From Pedinophyceae sp. YPF-701 (Eukaryota > Chlorophyta > Pedinophyceae): a stretch of 64,000 bases of DNA. This document shows positions 1 through 10,005 of the stretch, piece after piece. The position numbers and the translations under genes are program-made. The first letter of the stretch is position 1. The number at the start of each line of letters is the position of its first letter. The notes beneath the pieces are model-generated. The model saw only the letters and a list, made by a program, of their open reading frames with translations, was not told the origin of the DNA and searched no databases. The DNA is taken from contig CAJZHL010000008.1 in the NCBI GenBank assembly GCA_916048055.1, positions 1,272,374 to 1,336,373 of the forward strand, read 5' to 3'.

Positions 1-280
1 GCGCGGCCTCATGCTGGGCCCGGGCGGCGGTAGACGACGACCAAGGAGCGCGATCGTCGACTTCGCGGCGTGGGTCGCGGTCGCGGTGCTCGGATGTGCG
101 TCCCCCTCCCCAGTGCACTCCACGTCGCTCCCTGGCCGGAAAAGCCGACGCGAGCGCTCTCTCGCAGCCGACCTTCGCCCTTTCCTGCATCAACATGTGA
201 TTTGCGGCTGAACGTTTGCCTGATGGCGACGGTGCCCGCAGGGCGCCCGCCCGGGCTGATGGCTTCAATGCACTGCTTCG

Positions 281-1980
281 GTGCTCCGTGCAGGGATGCT
301 GATAACGCGCGGTGCCAGCCCGGGCCGTAAGGAGGCTCGAGAGTCTCTGGTCCGCCTTCGGGACGCCGCCTCCGCTGACCTCCAAGCGCAAGAAGCCCAG
401 CTTTCGGTGTCTGCGGACCTCGGCAACCAGCCTGGCGCACACAACACTCAAGCGCAGAGCGCCCCCGACGAGCCCGCGTCTGCCGGCCGTGACAGCGCGG
501 ACCCGCAAGAGACAGCCGCACCACGTCAGGGGCAAAAGGAGACCAGCGCGAGGGGCGGTGCCAGCTCGGACAAGCAGGCAGTGGCGGAAACGGCGGTGTG
601 TGTCGCGGGGACGCTCCGGACGCTGGCGTTCCGCGGCGTGTACAAGGACATCATCCGCACGCTGATCGAGCCGCTCAAGGCGGACGTCTTCATGGACCTG
701 GAGCTCGACCTGCAGGCCTTCGGGCGGTCGGAGGAACTGCAAATGAAGGTCCGTGACGTGACAGTCAGAACGCGTTTGAGACACGCGCCCGTCGACGCAC
801 GTGGCCGCGGCCGCAGCGCAGATCGTCGTCCGCGATGTTGGCGGGCGCTCCGTGCTATGCTTTCTGGTGTCGACGCAAGCCTGACATCATCTCCACGTTG
901 GTGCGCGCGCGCAGGACCTGGACGTGGTGCTGGGCGCCCTGCCCGAGGCGCCCAAGGGGATGCGCGTGGACAGAGAGTCGCGGTGGCAGCGGGGCGCGTG
1001 CACGCACGAGGGCATGGTGTTGCCTCCCGCACAGAACCACGAGCCCCACAACTGCGAGTGGAAGGACTTGATCGATGGGAAGACGATGCGCGGACACGAC
1101 CGCGGAGCGCAGGTGCGGGCCCGCTGACTCGCAAGACGAGGCAGGTCCGAGGGCGAAAGCCTCGCTGCGTGACCGTTTCAAGGGACATCACACTCGTTTG
1201 TTTGTTTGGTACTGCCCTGGGCAGGTCAGGGGAGGTCCAACGAGCCTGCGGCATGATCATGGTGCCGGGCGTTCGATTTCGCGCAGTACTGGCGCGTCCG
1301 GGCGTGTTTCGAGCTGATCGACGCGTACGAGCGGAAGGCGGGGGGGCGTTACAAGTACATCGTCAGGCAGCGCACCGACGTGCGCACGGTGGGGTTCCCG
1401 AGCCTGGTCGAGATGCGCGCGCAGCTGCAGAGGGCGATGAATGCGCAGGGCAAGCAGGAGGCGTGCCTCGTGCCGTTCGTCAACGTCCCGCACGGCACCA
1501 TCAAAGACCAATTCGCCGTGTGCACCAGGCGCGCCCCCCGCAGCGCTTGCTGCCGCCCCGCGATGCGCCAGCGCCGCCGAGGTGCAGGACGTGGAGAGCA
1601 TGGTGCTGGTGCAGCATGTGCTGATGCAGAGCACATGAAGTTGAAAAGAGAAAATAATCCGTGACGCGCGCGATTCAATGTCTGTGCGGTGCAGGGGCGG
1701 CGGGGAGCACTACATGCGCGTGGGGGACGACCTCATGGACAGCACGAACTGGACGGAGCTCGCGTGCCCGGCGGATCCGTGGGACCAGTACGCATGCGAG
1801 TGCACGCTGGGCGAGAAGCTGCGGCGCGCCAACGTGGCGCTCGCGGACCTGCAGGATTACAACGAGGAGTGGACGCGCATCTGCGGAGAGGGCTTCGCGC
1901 CGCCGCCGTGCAGCGCGAACAACGACTTCATCGTCGACACCGCGCGACAGCACGGCGTGACGCTGGAGCGCGGGCGGTAG
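281..1980 (+). CDS. DUF7796-like glycosyltransferase-type protein, 5 or more exons
   Basis: Probable sugar-transferase-like protein. The reading begins with AVCVAGTLRTLAF (about 587-625), followed by a KADVFMDLEL strand. A later exon carries YWRVRACFELIDAYER and YIVRQRTDV. This order (a VCxxGxxR opening, then a Y-rich helix followed by RxRxD) is what I associate with DUF7796/galactosyltransferase-like proteins of plants and algae. Exons that join in phase 0 are ..748, 915-1112, 1287-1517 and from 1588. A last exon from about 1695 to the TGA at 1978-1980 is rich in Cys and Trp (TELACPADPWDQYACECT). The final intron could not be phased cleanly, and the start is uncertain: ATG 281 opens a 100-residue low-complexity leader before the domain. 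No DxD motif was identified with confidence. Another family of algal surface-glycan enzymes cannot be excluded. Confidence 0.5.
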
Positions 1981-2714
1981 GGGAGGCCAGCCGGGGCACT
2001 GCACGCGATGATGAGGCTTTGGCGCCGTTCGCAGCTGCGTTGGCGGGCCGTGCGCCTGCTGGCACTCTGCCAAAATCAAGCTGTCAGGTCAGCGCGCGAA
2101 GAAGTTTCAACTACCGCTGGCTCCCTCAGGCGTGCGCTGCGCGGAGCTGCAGTCGTGGGCTGCGACCTCCGTGAGTCATCAGGGGCTCACATCCGGGCTG
2201 AAGTGCGTGAGGAGACGGTGGGACTGCCAGCTTCGCCATGTTGGCCAGTCGAGCAGTGTTCTTCGACGGGGGGGCGCAGACTGTGCACGATGCGAACCCA
2301 ACCACGTCACCGCACTTGAGAGGTGCGATTCTGGTAGATTCGTGGGGTTGACGCGAAGCCTCTCGGATCGACGACGGCAGAATATGCTGACACCTTTTCT
2401 GTCACTCATTGCGCATCCGATGCGTCGAGTCGACGTCAACGACTCACTTTTCTGTTTCGCGTGCGGATACTCCCCACTTCCGGGTGCTAGACCACCCCTT
2501 CGACTGGCCAATGTGACGCCTGGTGAGCCCGCGTTGTTGCATCCACTTGAGTCTGACTTCGCACGACCCTTGTCAACCCGGTTGAACCGCTGACAACGCG
2601 CGTTGGCGCGTGATGACCGCTTGAGACGCATCGGGCGTGCAGAACCGCTCGTTCCAGATCATTTCCGCGCGCGCGCGCTCCATCTCCTGACATTTCACGA
2701 CGGCGCTCACTTGG
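1981..2714. other. intergenic stretch, no gene seen
   Basis: This stretch lies between the stop of the upstream gene and the proposed start of the dihydrouridine synthase. The open frames here are short and resemble no family I know. It presumably holds the 3' UTR of one gene and the promoter of the next; I see no clear TATA or polyadenylation motif. Confidence 0.5.
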
Positions 2715-4388
2715 ATGAGTGTGCACGGGCGGCCGCCCTGTCCTCACGTGCCGGGGACGCGATGCGCGGGAAACCCTGCAGTATGTTCATACCGGAGAGC
2801 CTTGTTCCCCGCCAGTATCGCCGGAAGGCCTCCAGGCAGGCGACGGCGCGCTGCTGGGAGGGCCAGTGCCATCGATGTACAATGCCGCCGCAAGAGGTAC
2901 AAGGACCACCCGTCGGCGATCGTTGAGGACGTGATTCCAGATGTAGTAGCGCTTCCGCCGGTGCGGAGCCCGGAGGAGTACGTCGAGTGGCTGTGCGAGC
3001 CCAAGTCGTCCGGGCACTGCCCACGGCTGCTGCTGGCCCCGATGGAGTCGCTCGGCGACTATCTCTACAGGCGCGCGATCGCATTCAGTGTAGGAGGTGC
3101 GGCGCGAGCGTGCCAGGCCCACACAGTCTTGTACGGGGGCTGCGCGTGCCCGCACGACTTGCTTTCCTGGACTCCTTGCGTGCTCAGCGACCTCCAGGGC
3201 ACGCGACGCGCAGCGCGTCAGGCTGCTCGTCGAGCCTCGCGGTTCCGTGCCAGCATGGACGCCGCATATGTGGCAACTGGAAACCGCAACGTCTGTATCG
3301 GATTGTTTCACGTCCCGCAGGCTTCGACGAGGCCATGACGGAATTCATCCGCGTCCCGGTCTCGTCCGACAACCTCGCCCGGCAGGCCCGCGGGCTCGGC
3401 AGGAAGTATCACGCCGGCGAGCTGGCGCCCACGCCCCTGGCCGTGCAAGTCATGGGCTCGAGCCCCGACGCCCTGCGCGCCGTCGCCGCGGAGATGGTCC
3501 ACCGCCGAGGCGCGCCGCACCTCAACCTGAACTGCGGCTGCCCCGCGTCGTGCGTCACCGGCAAGGGCGCGGGCTCCGGGCTCCTGCGAGACCCCGAACA
3601 CATGGCGCGATGCCTGCGCGCGATGGTCGAGGCAGCCGAGGTGCGACGTCGCAGCTGCCGGCGCACGATCGTTCGCGCCTAGTGCCCACCGCTCGGCACA
3701 CTCAATCCTGGCCACGTGCGTCGCTGCGTCGCTGCAGGGCCGCGTTGCCGTGTCGGTGAAGATGCGCAGCGGCTTCAGCGACACGTCGCTGTTCGAGGAC
3801 AACCTCCTGGCCGCCGAGGCGGCGGGGGCGTCGCACGTGATCCTCCATCCGCGCACGAAGGAGCAGGGGTACCGCGGGGGCGCGGACTGGGCGCTCATTG
3901 CACACGCCAAACGGATACTCCGCGTGCCCGTGGTGGGGAACGGGGACGTCACCACTGCCGCCGCGGCGCGCAAGCTCGTGGAGCAGACGGGCTGCGACGC
4001 GGTGATGGTCGGGCGCGGCGCCGTCCGCGACCCGCTGGTGTTTTGGCGCATCCGCGCGGCGTTTGGCGGCGCGGAGGGCGGGGTGGCGCTGGGGGGCGAC
4101 GAGGAGCTGGGGGCGGTGCTGGCGTTCTGGGACGCGTTCGTGGGCGAGATGCGCGGGCGCAGCGGGCCGCGGCACGACGCGGCGCGGTTCAAGAAGATCA
4201 AGCAGGTGGCGGGGTACCTGTTCACCGCCGCGCCGGCGATGGAGGGCCAGTTGAAGCCGCTGCTGAGGCTGACTCCGGAGCAGATCGAGTACGAGGAGTA
4301 CGCGCAGCGCGTGCGCGCGACGTTGGCGGAGACGTGGGTGCCGGGGGGTGTTGCGGAGGCCACTTCTGCGTCCGCGCCGCACGCGTGA
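2715..4388 (+). CDS. tRNA-dihydrouridine synthase, bacterial DusC-like
   Basis: FMN-dependent enzyme that reduces uridine to dihydrouridine in the D-loop of tRNA, using NADPH. Three exons join in phase: 2715-3096, 3321-3640 and 3738-4388. The landmarks run in the family order: LLLAPMESLGDYLYRRAI (FMN barrel entry), GGFDEAMTEFIRVP created exactly by the first splice, LNLNCGCPASCVTGKG with the catalytic Cys, VAVSVKMRSGF, VILHPRTKEQGYRGGADW, VPVVGNGDV, GCDAVMVGRGA, and a C-terminal helical part with KIKQVAGYLF. The HxRTKEQGYR signature and the QVAGYL helix resemble bacterial DusC (U16) more than eukaryotic DUS1-4. The N-terminal 75 residues before the barrel are basic and could be an organelle-targeting leader; ATG 2715 is the first in frame. 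Family assignment is firm; the subtype and location are inferred. Confidence 0.85.
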
Positions 4389-4528
4389 GTCAACGTAAGT
4401 GTGATTTGTCGAGCTTGTCAACATGCACGAGGGTCTCGCCGAAAATCCTACCAGGAAGTTACTGCTATGTATGTTCATATTATACTGAATCATAATGATT
4501 CAGCTACTTATGATCGTGATATTGCCGT

Positions 4529-6527
4529 TTACAACTCCTGCTTGCCTTGGCCGATGGAGTCGGCCACGTCCGGCTCGATCTTGCCCCCGAAGTCCGTCGG
4601 GTCGTCCGCCCAGGGCATGCGCACGACCCACGGCACGCGCTCATATTTCCGGAACCAGTGATCGCCCCGGAAGTCGTAGTATCCTGTATGCGTGATGTGG
4701 CTCTTCGTGTCGACCCAGATCGTGCCCCCCAGTCTCTTCCACCTGCAGCCGCCCACCAGCGCGACACGACCGCCTCGGCTTGTCAGGTACAACACACCTG
4801 ACGTGAGTTGGGTGCCCGACAGGGCGTGCGGCCGCAGCAGTCGTCGGCGAACGTGGCCAGTCGGCGCAGCGTGCACACACAAGCGGTGCACGTCGCGGCA
4901 ACGCCGTCCAGCGCCTCCAATGTGCCGTTAGGCGGTCTGACAGACAAGCGACACCTTGGATTCACCGCAGGTGAGGAGAGGAGTCGTCTGGCGCACACGT
5001 ACCTCTCGCAGAACGCGTAGTCTTCCGGGACGTGCAGCCTGGTGCCCGGCGGGGACCCTTCCGGCTCCTCGACGTACGTCATGAACAAGTTTGCGACTGG
5101 GGGGGGCTCTCCGGGGCGCTGGCCCCCGTTGTAGCCAACCTCGTGCGCGTACGCCTCCATCATGCGCTCGATGACGTGCCTGCGGATCATCAGCATCGCC
5201 GTGCCCAGCCTGCGCCGCACCAATGTTCGTAACAACTGGCTACTGAGCACTTGTGTCAGTTGGGGCGCGTGCGATGCAGGGTCGAGGGCAGGCGGGGGAC
5301 GCGGTGCGCGGATAAGTATGCGGATGCGTCGAGGGATGCGCTGCAACGCTTGAAAGCGCCAGTGCAGCGGAAACCGCGCTGGCCCGTGTCGACGCCCGTG
5401 CGAGAGTGATGCCTGGGCGGGGGGGCGGCGAGCGGTGGCACGCGGCCCTCGCGCGGCGACGCAGGGCGGTTGTCAGGCATCGTCGCGGTTCCGCCGTGCC
5501 TGGATATTTGCAGGAAGCCGTTCTCGTCAGGAGTGCGGTGGGCGTAAAACCACCCGTTGGGCAGGTCCCGCTGGCCGTCCTGAAGCGGCTGGAGCGCGAA
5601 CTCGTACGCCATCGGCTCCCACGACTCCCCCTGCTGCACCCACCCGCTCTCCACGGCCTGCGTGTGCGCGCGTGGTGTCACACGGCACCTGCGCGTCAGT
5701 GTCGTGTTGTACGGGCCGCACCGCGGCGACTTGCGTTCGGAAAAGCGTCGCGGTCGGCGAATGTGAGAAACAGACGCCCAGCTGCGAGGTTGGGGGCATC
5801 CGCACGGGAGCGGGGGGTTGGAACGCGGGAGGATGCTCACGTGCTTCACGTTGGCCCAGGACACGTGTTTCTTGGCGCAGGGCACCCCGACGACGTCCTT
5901 CCCGCTCCGCAGCAGCCGTTCGATCGCGCCGGGCGGGAAGGAGATGTCTTCGTCGACGAACACCACGGCCTTGAAGCGAGGGTTGTCCAGGAAGTAGGAC
6001 GCCAGCATCGCCCGGGCCGTCGCGACGTTCGAGATCTGCGGCAACGTCTCCGTCGCGGGCGTCGGTGGATCCGGGGGAAGCGTCGCGGTGCAGCAAAGCC
6101 CGGGAGCGGCGAGGCGGGGGCCCCCAGCAGAGCTAGCACAGCGCCCCCCGCGGAGTCGCCGTGCGGGCGTGTGAGGCGGGTTTCATGCACGCGCATCATC
6201 GCCCATGCGTGACTTATGCAGGTTGGAGGCAAATGCGGGTGGATTGCGCGGTATCGGTGCGTGTGGACGGACCTTTGCCAGGGAGACTTGGTCCACGGTC
6301 CATCCTGGGACTGCATTGTCGACTATGAATTGGCGGTAGGTGCTCAGAACGGAGCCCATGTAGCTGCCTTGCACGCGGCCGTCCAGCGTTGGCGTCGCGA
6401 TGAGAACCGTGCCCCCCGCGTCCAGAAAGGGGTCGGTTCGTTGCGCTGCCGCTGTGGACGTCGCGCCCGCGAGCAGCCACGCGCAGACCAGCGCCAGCCA
6501 GAGCATCGCGGCAGAGCGCGAAGGCAT
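4529..6527 (-). CDS. secreted/Golgi GT2-like glycosyltransferase, 5 exons
   Basis: Putative nucleotide-sugar glycosyltransferase. The proposed exons, read on the minus strand, are 6527-6273, 6035-5841, 5657-5500, 5209-5003 and 4742-4529. All phases agree and give 342 aa. ATG 6527 starts a good signal peptide or anchor (AAMLWLALVCAWLLAGATS), so I prefer it to the in-frame ATG at 6686. Then come VLIATPTLDGRV, ISNVATARAMLASYFLDN, the acidic metal-site candidate FVDEDISF, DVVGVPCAKK, LGTAMLMIRRHVIERM, the EDYAFCER catalytic-region motif and GGTIWVDTKSHITHTG. This order matches GT-A fold family-2-like enzymes that open with an ARN/ARAM segment. The third intron (5499-5210) has a GC donor. The gene is tail-to-tail with the upstream Dus gene. 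Confidence 0.75.
5210..5499 (-). other. GC-AG intron of the GT2-like gene
   Basis: On the minus strand the donor reads ATCCAG|GCACGG and the acceptor GGCGCAG|GCTGGG. No GT donor lies in the flanking exon in the right phase. Splicing at GC joins GFLQIS to LGTAMLMIRR through an Arg codon, restoring the conserved block; both sides agree in phase (2 + 1 nt). Confidence 0.65.
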
Positions 6528-7074
6528 GTGGCCGATGCCCCGCCACGCAACACGCCGCTGCGCGCACGCACGCGCCGACCGCCCTGCAGGCGTGGCGGAC
6601 GCTGCACGCCGCGCTCTCTTCTCTCTGTGCGCCTGCGAGCGCGCCAAAGTCCCACGCACGCGGCGCCGCGGGCGGGCGAAGGCCACGGCGCCGACCGAGC
6701 GGCTGAGTCAGCGGATCGGATTCACTGCGTCCGCAAACACCCCCCCCACATGCCCCGACAGTCGTACGCAGAACGCCCGCAGCAGCGTTCCTTCGAGCCC
6801 CTCGCTGTCGGCCCCCCCGGAGGACCGCCCGAGCGCGCTCTCGTGGGGCCAGCGGCCTCGGTGCAGCCTCCGGCAACGTCAGCATCGCAGTTGGGCAGGA
6901 ATGCCGGACAGCGCGCGCGGCAGCGGCAGACTGCGGGCTCGCGTCCCGACTGCGACGTGCATCCGCCGTCGACGCGCGACGGGGCGGCTCCGGGTGTGGC
7001 CCGTGGCCCGTGGCTGAGAGGGGTGCTTGCACGACGCGTGGTGCTCGACACACGCGTGGTGCGCGACGCGACTC

Positions 7075-7119
7075 ACACAGAGTAGTCATTGACCACCCGC
7101 GCACGAAACGAAATGCGGG
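7075..7119 (-). repeat. 45-bp dispersed repeat, copy 1
   Basis: The minus strand matches 57367-57411 (plus strand) over 45 bases with a single mismatch. Its first half is an imperfect palindrome (CCCGCA...GCGCGGG). Flanking bases are unrelated in the two copies, so the unit could be a mobile-element terminus or a MITE fragment. Confidence 0.75.
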
Positions 7120-9873
7120 ATCACGTTGGTGCAGTCCCGCAACCTGGAGGCCGCGTGGTGCCACTGCCACCCACCGATGAGGAGCTGACGTCGGGGGGAG
7201 TGCGCCAGAGACGGTCGACGTGGGCGTCGGCGCGCGACAGGCCCCGAGTTCCGCCTTCTTCGCTCCGGACATTCATGCCAAGACTGCACAGCTCCTCTGT
7301 GATCTCCGGGACCTTGAGGGCGTTCGCTGCGGACTGGGTGGCTTGGCCGCGGCTGCCCACGAGCCCTTGACAACGCTCGCTGAGGGCCTCGATGGTGCTG
7401 ATAGCGCGAGGCCTGGCAGAGGCGAGGCAGAGGGTTGGTGGACCGTGGCGTGCCTGCGAGAATCGGCGCTGGTGCCGGTGTGCTCGCCGTGGACGAGGCG
7501 ACCAGGAATGTCCCAGTTGCGTCGTCAACGGGCGCGAGGCGATGCATCAGATCCGACGAGATCTGATGCAGACACGTCCGACGCGTGTCTCGCATTGATG
7601 CCAAGGTGCCGTGCTCATCTTCGCGCTGCAGCGGTTTGTACTTCGCTGACCTACAAGCACCCTCACCGCGAGGATGCCTGAGCGACGGTAAAGCCGAGCA
7701 GTCTGTTTGTGATGCGCTTGCAGTATAGGTCGACGTGAGAGTCACATCGACCGATCACTTGTGTGTCATTCGCTTTCTGTCTTGGTCGGAACAGGTTGCC
7801 CTTCCTGAGTTGCAGGACGGGGCGGGAGAGGACCAGGGGCGCGAGGGAGGGCTTGAAACAGCCGACCCCCCACGCCCACTCTCCCGGAACAGGACCTCAG
7901 CTCCGCGGAGGAGTTGAGAACAGGTGAACGCACTTGCATCAGGCCGAGTGCAAGCCGCATCCCAGAAGGACGAGCCGCCCAAAACCAGTCAGGACGGTTT
8001 CGATGGCGGGCTGCCAGGGCCTTCCCAGCCGCCCCGGGGCGGCTGAGAAATGACGTTGCGCGCGGCCATGGCGCAGAGTGCGTTCCGATTGTTGTGCTGC
8101 GGACCCAGAACTTCTGTCTGCCCTGAGCTGCAGGGCATTAGAAGGGACCAAGGAGAGGGGGGAGGAAAGGGGGGGAGTTGAAACAAATCCGCTCTTCCAC
8201 CTGTTGATGCCCGTGACCTGACTGGCACCAGGCCAGTTGGGGACCAACCGGCTCGATGGGCCAGCCCGGCATCATCCCCTCAAACAGGACGTCGACTCCA
8301 TGTCGCGTAGTCGAGCACAGGGGAGGTGCAACGCTACTGAGTCAGGCCGAGGGAGAGCAAGCCGCATCCCGCGAGCAGGACACGTTGCCTCAAAAGTCGG
8401 GAAGATTTCGACGGGGGCATGGGGGGGAGGGATGGGGGGTTGCGGGGGGGCAGCTAGCAGGCGATTCGCGATTTCGGAGGAGAAGCTGAGAGAGTGGCTG
8501 ATGCCGAACTTCGGCGGACCCAGCTCTGTCACTGGTACCGTGAACAGGGAGGGAACGGGTTGGCTTCGGCAAGTAGCAAGTCCCCCCTCCGTACATGGGA
8601 CGGGGGCATTGGATGAGGGCCAACAAGACTGCCGCTCCAACTTGAGACCTCTGCGCCGGGTGCCGGGCCGACTGGTGCCGCGACACCACCGTGCTCGGTG
8701 CGGAGCTCAGCTGCGGGCTGTCGAGAGAACAGCATCGCAGACGCCAGCAGTGCGCCCGACGCATGCAGCGGTGCGTGGCCGGCGTGTGGCTCGTGCAGAG
8801 GCACACGCCGACGAGCATGAGAGCAGGCCCCCGCGAGCACCGCTGCCAGCGCTCGAGCGAGGCCGGAGGTCCGCGACCACGAGGCTCGCGACCAGGCTCG
8901 CGACGACAACACAGCCCTGCACGCACAGTACGACAACGTGGTCTGTCGCGCATGCCCGCAAGCGCCGCGAATTGCTTTCCGATGGATGCGGACACCAGCC
9001 ACGCCGCACGAACGAGGTCGCTCGGGGCTCGACAAGGAAGCACGGACTCACCCGTCCTGACTGAATCGACCGCCGTCGTCCGCACCGGCGCCTTACATTG
9101 ACCAGCACGCCCTGAAGCTCGTGGTGGGCCTGCAGCAACGGGGCGCAGGGCGATGACGCGCACAATGTCGCTCCGTTCAAGCTTCCTCGGCAGTGGGCCT
9201 GTCCAGGCCGGCGCAGGGAGGTGCTGCAGCCGCGCTGGGCAGGAGCAGCCGAACGATCCAGCAGGCTTGTGAGCGTTGGGCGCACCTGGCCGTCATGACC
9301 CTGTCCTCCCGCGTCGGCGTGAGTGGCCTGGTCCGAGGACGAGCACTGAGAAGCAGAGTGGGAGCGAGGACAGGTCCCGGCCTCCACGGAACCCAACGCT
9401 TTCTTCTGTGCCGCCGGCCACGCTGGATCTAAGCTTCTGCGTGTTGGTGCGCTGATTTCAGCCCGCGAGGTGCCTGTGGCGACGCGCTTCGGGTCGCAAG
9501 CGCACCCGCAACCTCTCGTTCCCCTCAGAGATGGACACGGGCACCATTCTTTTGGGGCCGACCGGTGGAAGCTGGCGCACAAATCCTCCTGCTGGACTCG
9601 GAACCAGCACACGTAGAGACCACGGCCTGATGGCCGCTGAGATGGACATGCCGAGTGAGCCGGGGGCCCCGCGAGGCCGGCGCCGGCCCCGCGGGACCCG
9701 AAGCGGGCACAAACTGAGCACTAGCCCGCCTCAAGGCAGGCCACAAGTGCGGCGCCGGGCGGCCCGTGGCCGGGCTCGCCGTCTGGGACCCCTCCAGCCG
9801 CACGGGGACGACCCCCGGCAACCCGGCGCGGGTCCGTCCTCCCCGGCGCCACATTGCCGACCCGCGGGCTCTC

Positions 9874-9880
9874 GCTATAA
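9874..9880 (+). promoter_or_regulatory. TATA-like element
   Basis: CTATAAG in an otherwise very GC-rich stretch, about 125 bp upstream of the ATG at 10006. The position is plausible for a core promoter, but this rests on sequence similarity alone. Confidence 0.3.
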
Positions 9881-10005
9881 GTTCTCCAAGTTTCCTTCGA
9901 GTCTCTCACCTAGACGCCGCCCATCCGCTGCGAGGGCGCGAAGGATTCCTCGAGAGCACAGGAGGGGCGAGCGCCGTCGTTGGGAGATCCATCTGCCGAA
10001 ATACG

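Larger units (their letters stand above)
6528..10005. other. gene-poor 3.5 kb region with repeats
   Basis: None of the frames on either strand resembles a known protein. The stretch holds a 45-bp sequence repeated near 57.4 kb (7075-7119) and two related segments about 400 bp apart (around 7943 and 8343) that share AGGCCGAG..CAAGCCGCATCCC. A TATA-like CTATAAG lies at about 9874-9880, upstream of the next gene. Composition is GC-rich with G-runs. It may contain old transposon debris. Confidence 0.4.

Noticed and set aside
6527-6686. Earlier ATG at 6686 for the GT2-like gene
   Set aside because: It would bury the signal peptide behind 53 Arg-rich residues; ATG 6527 places it at the N-terminus.
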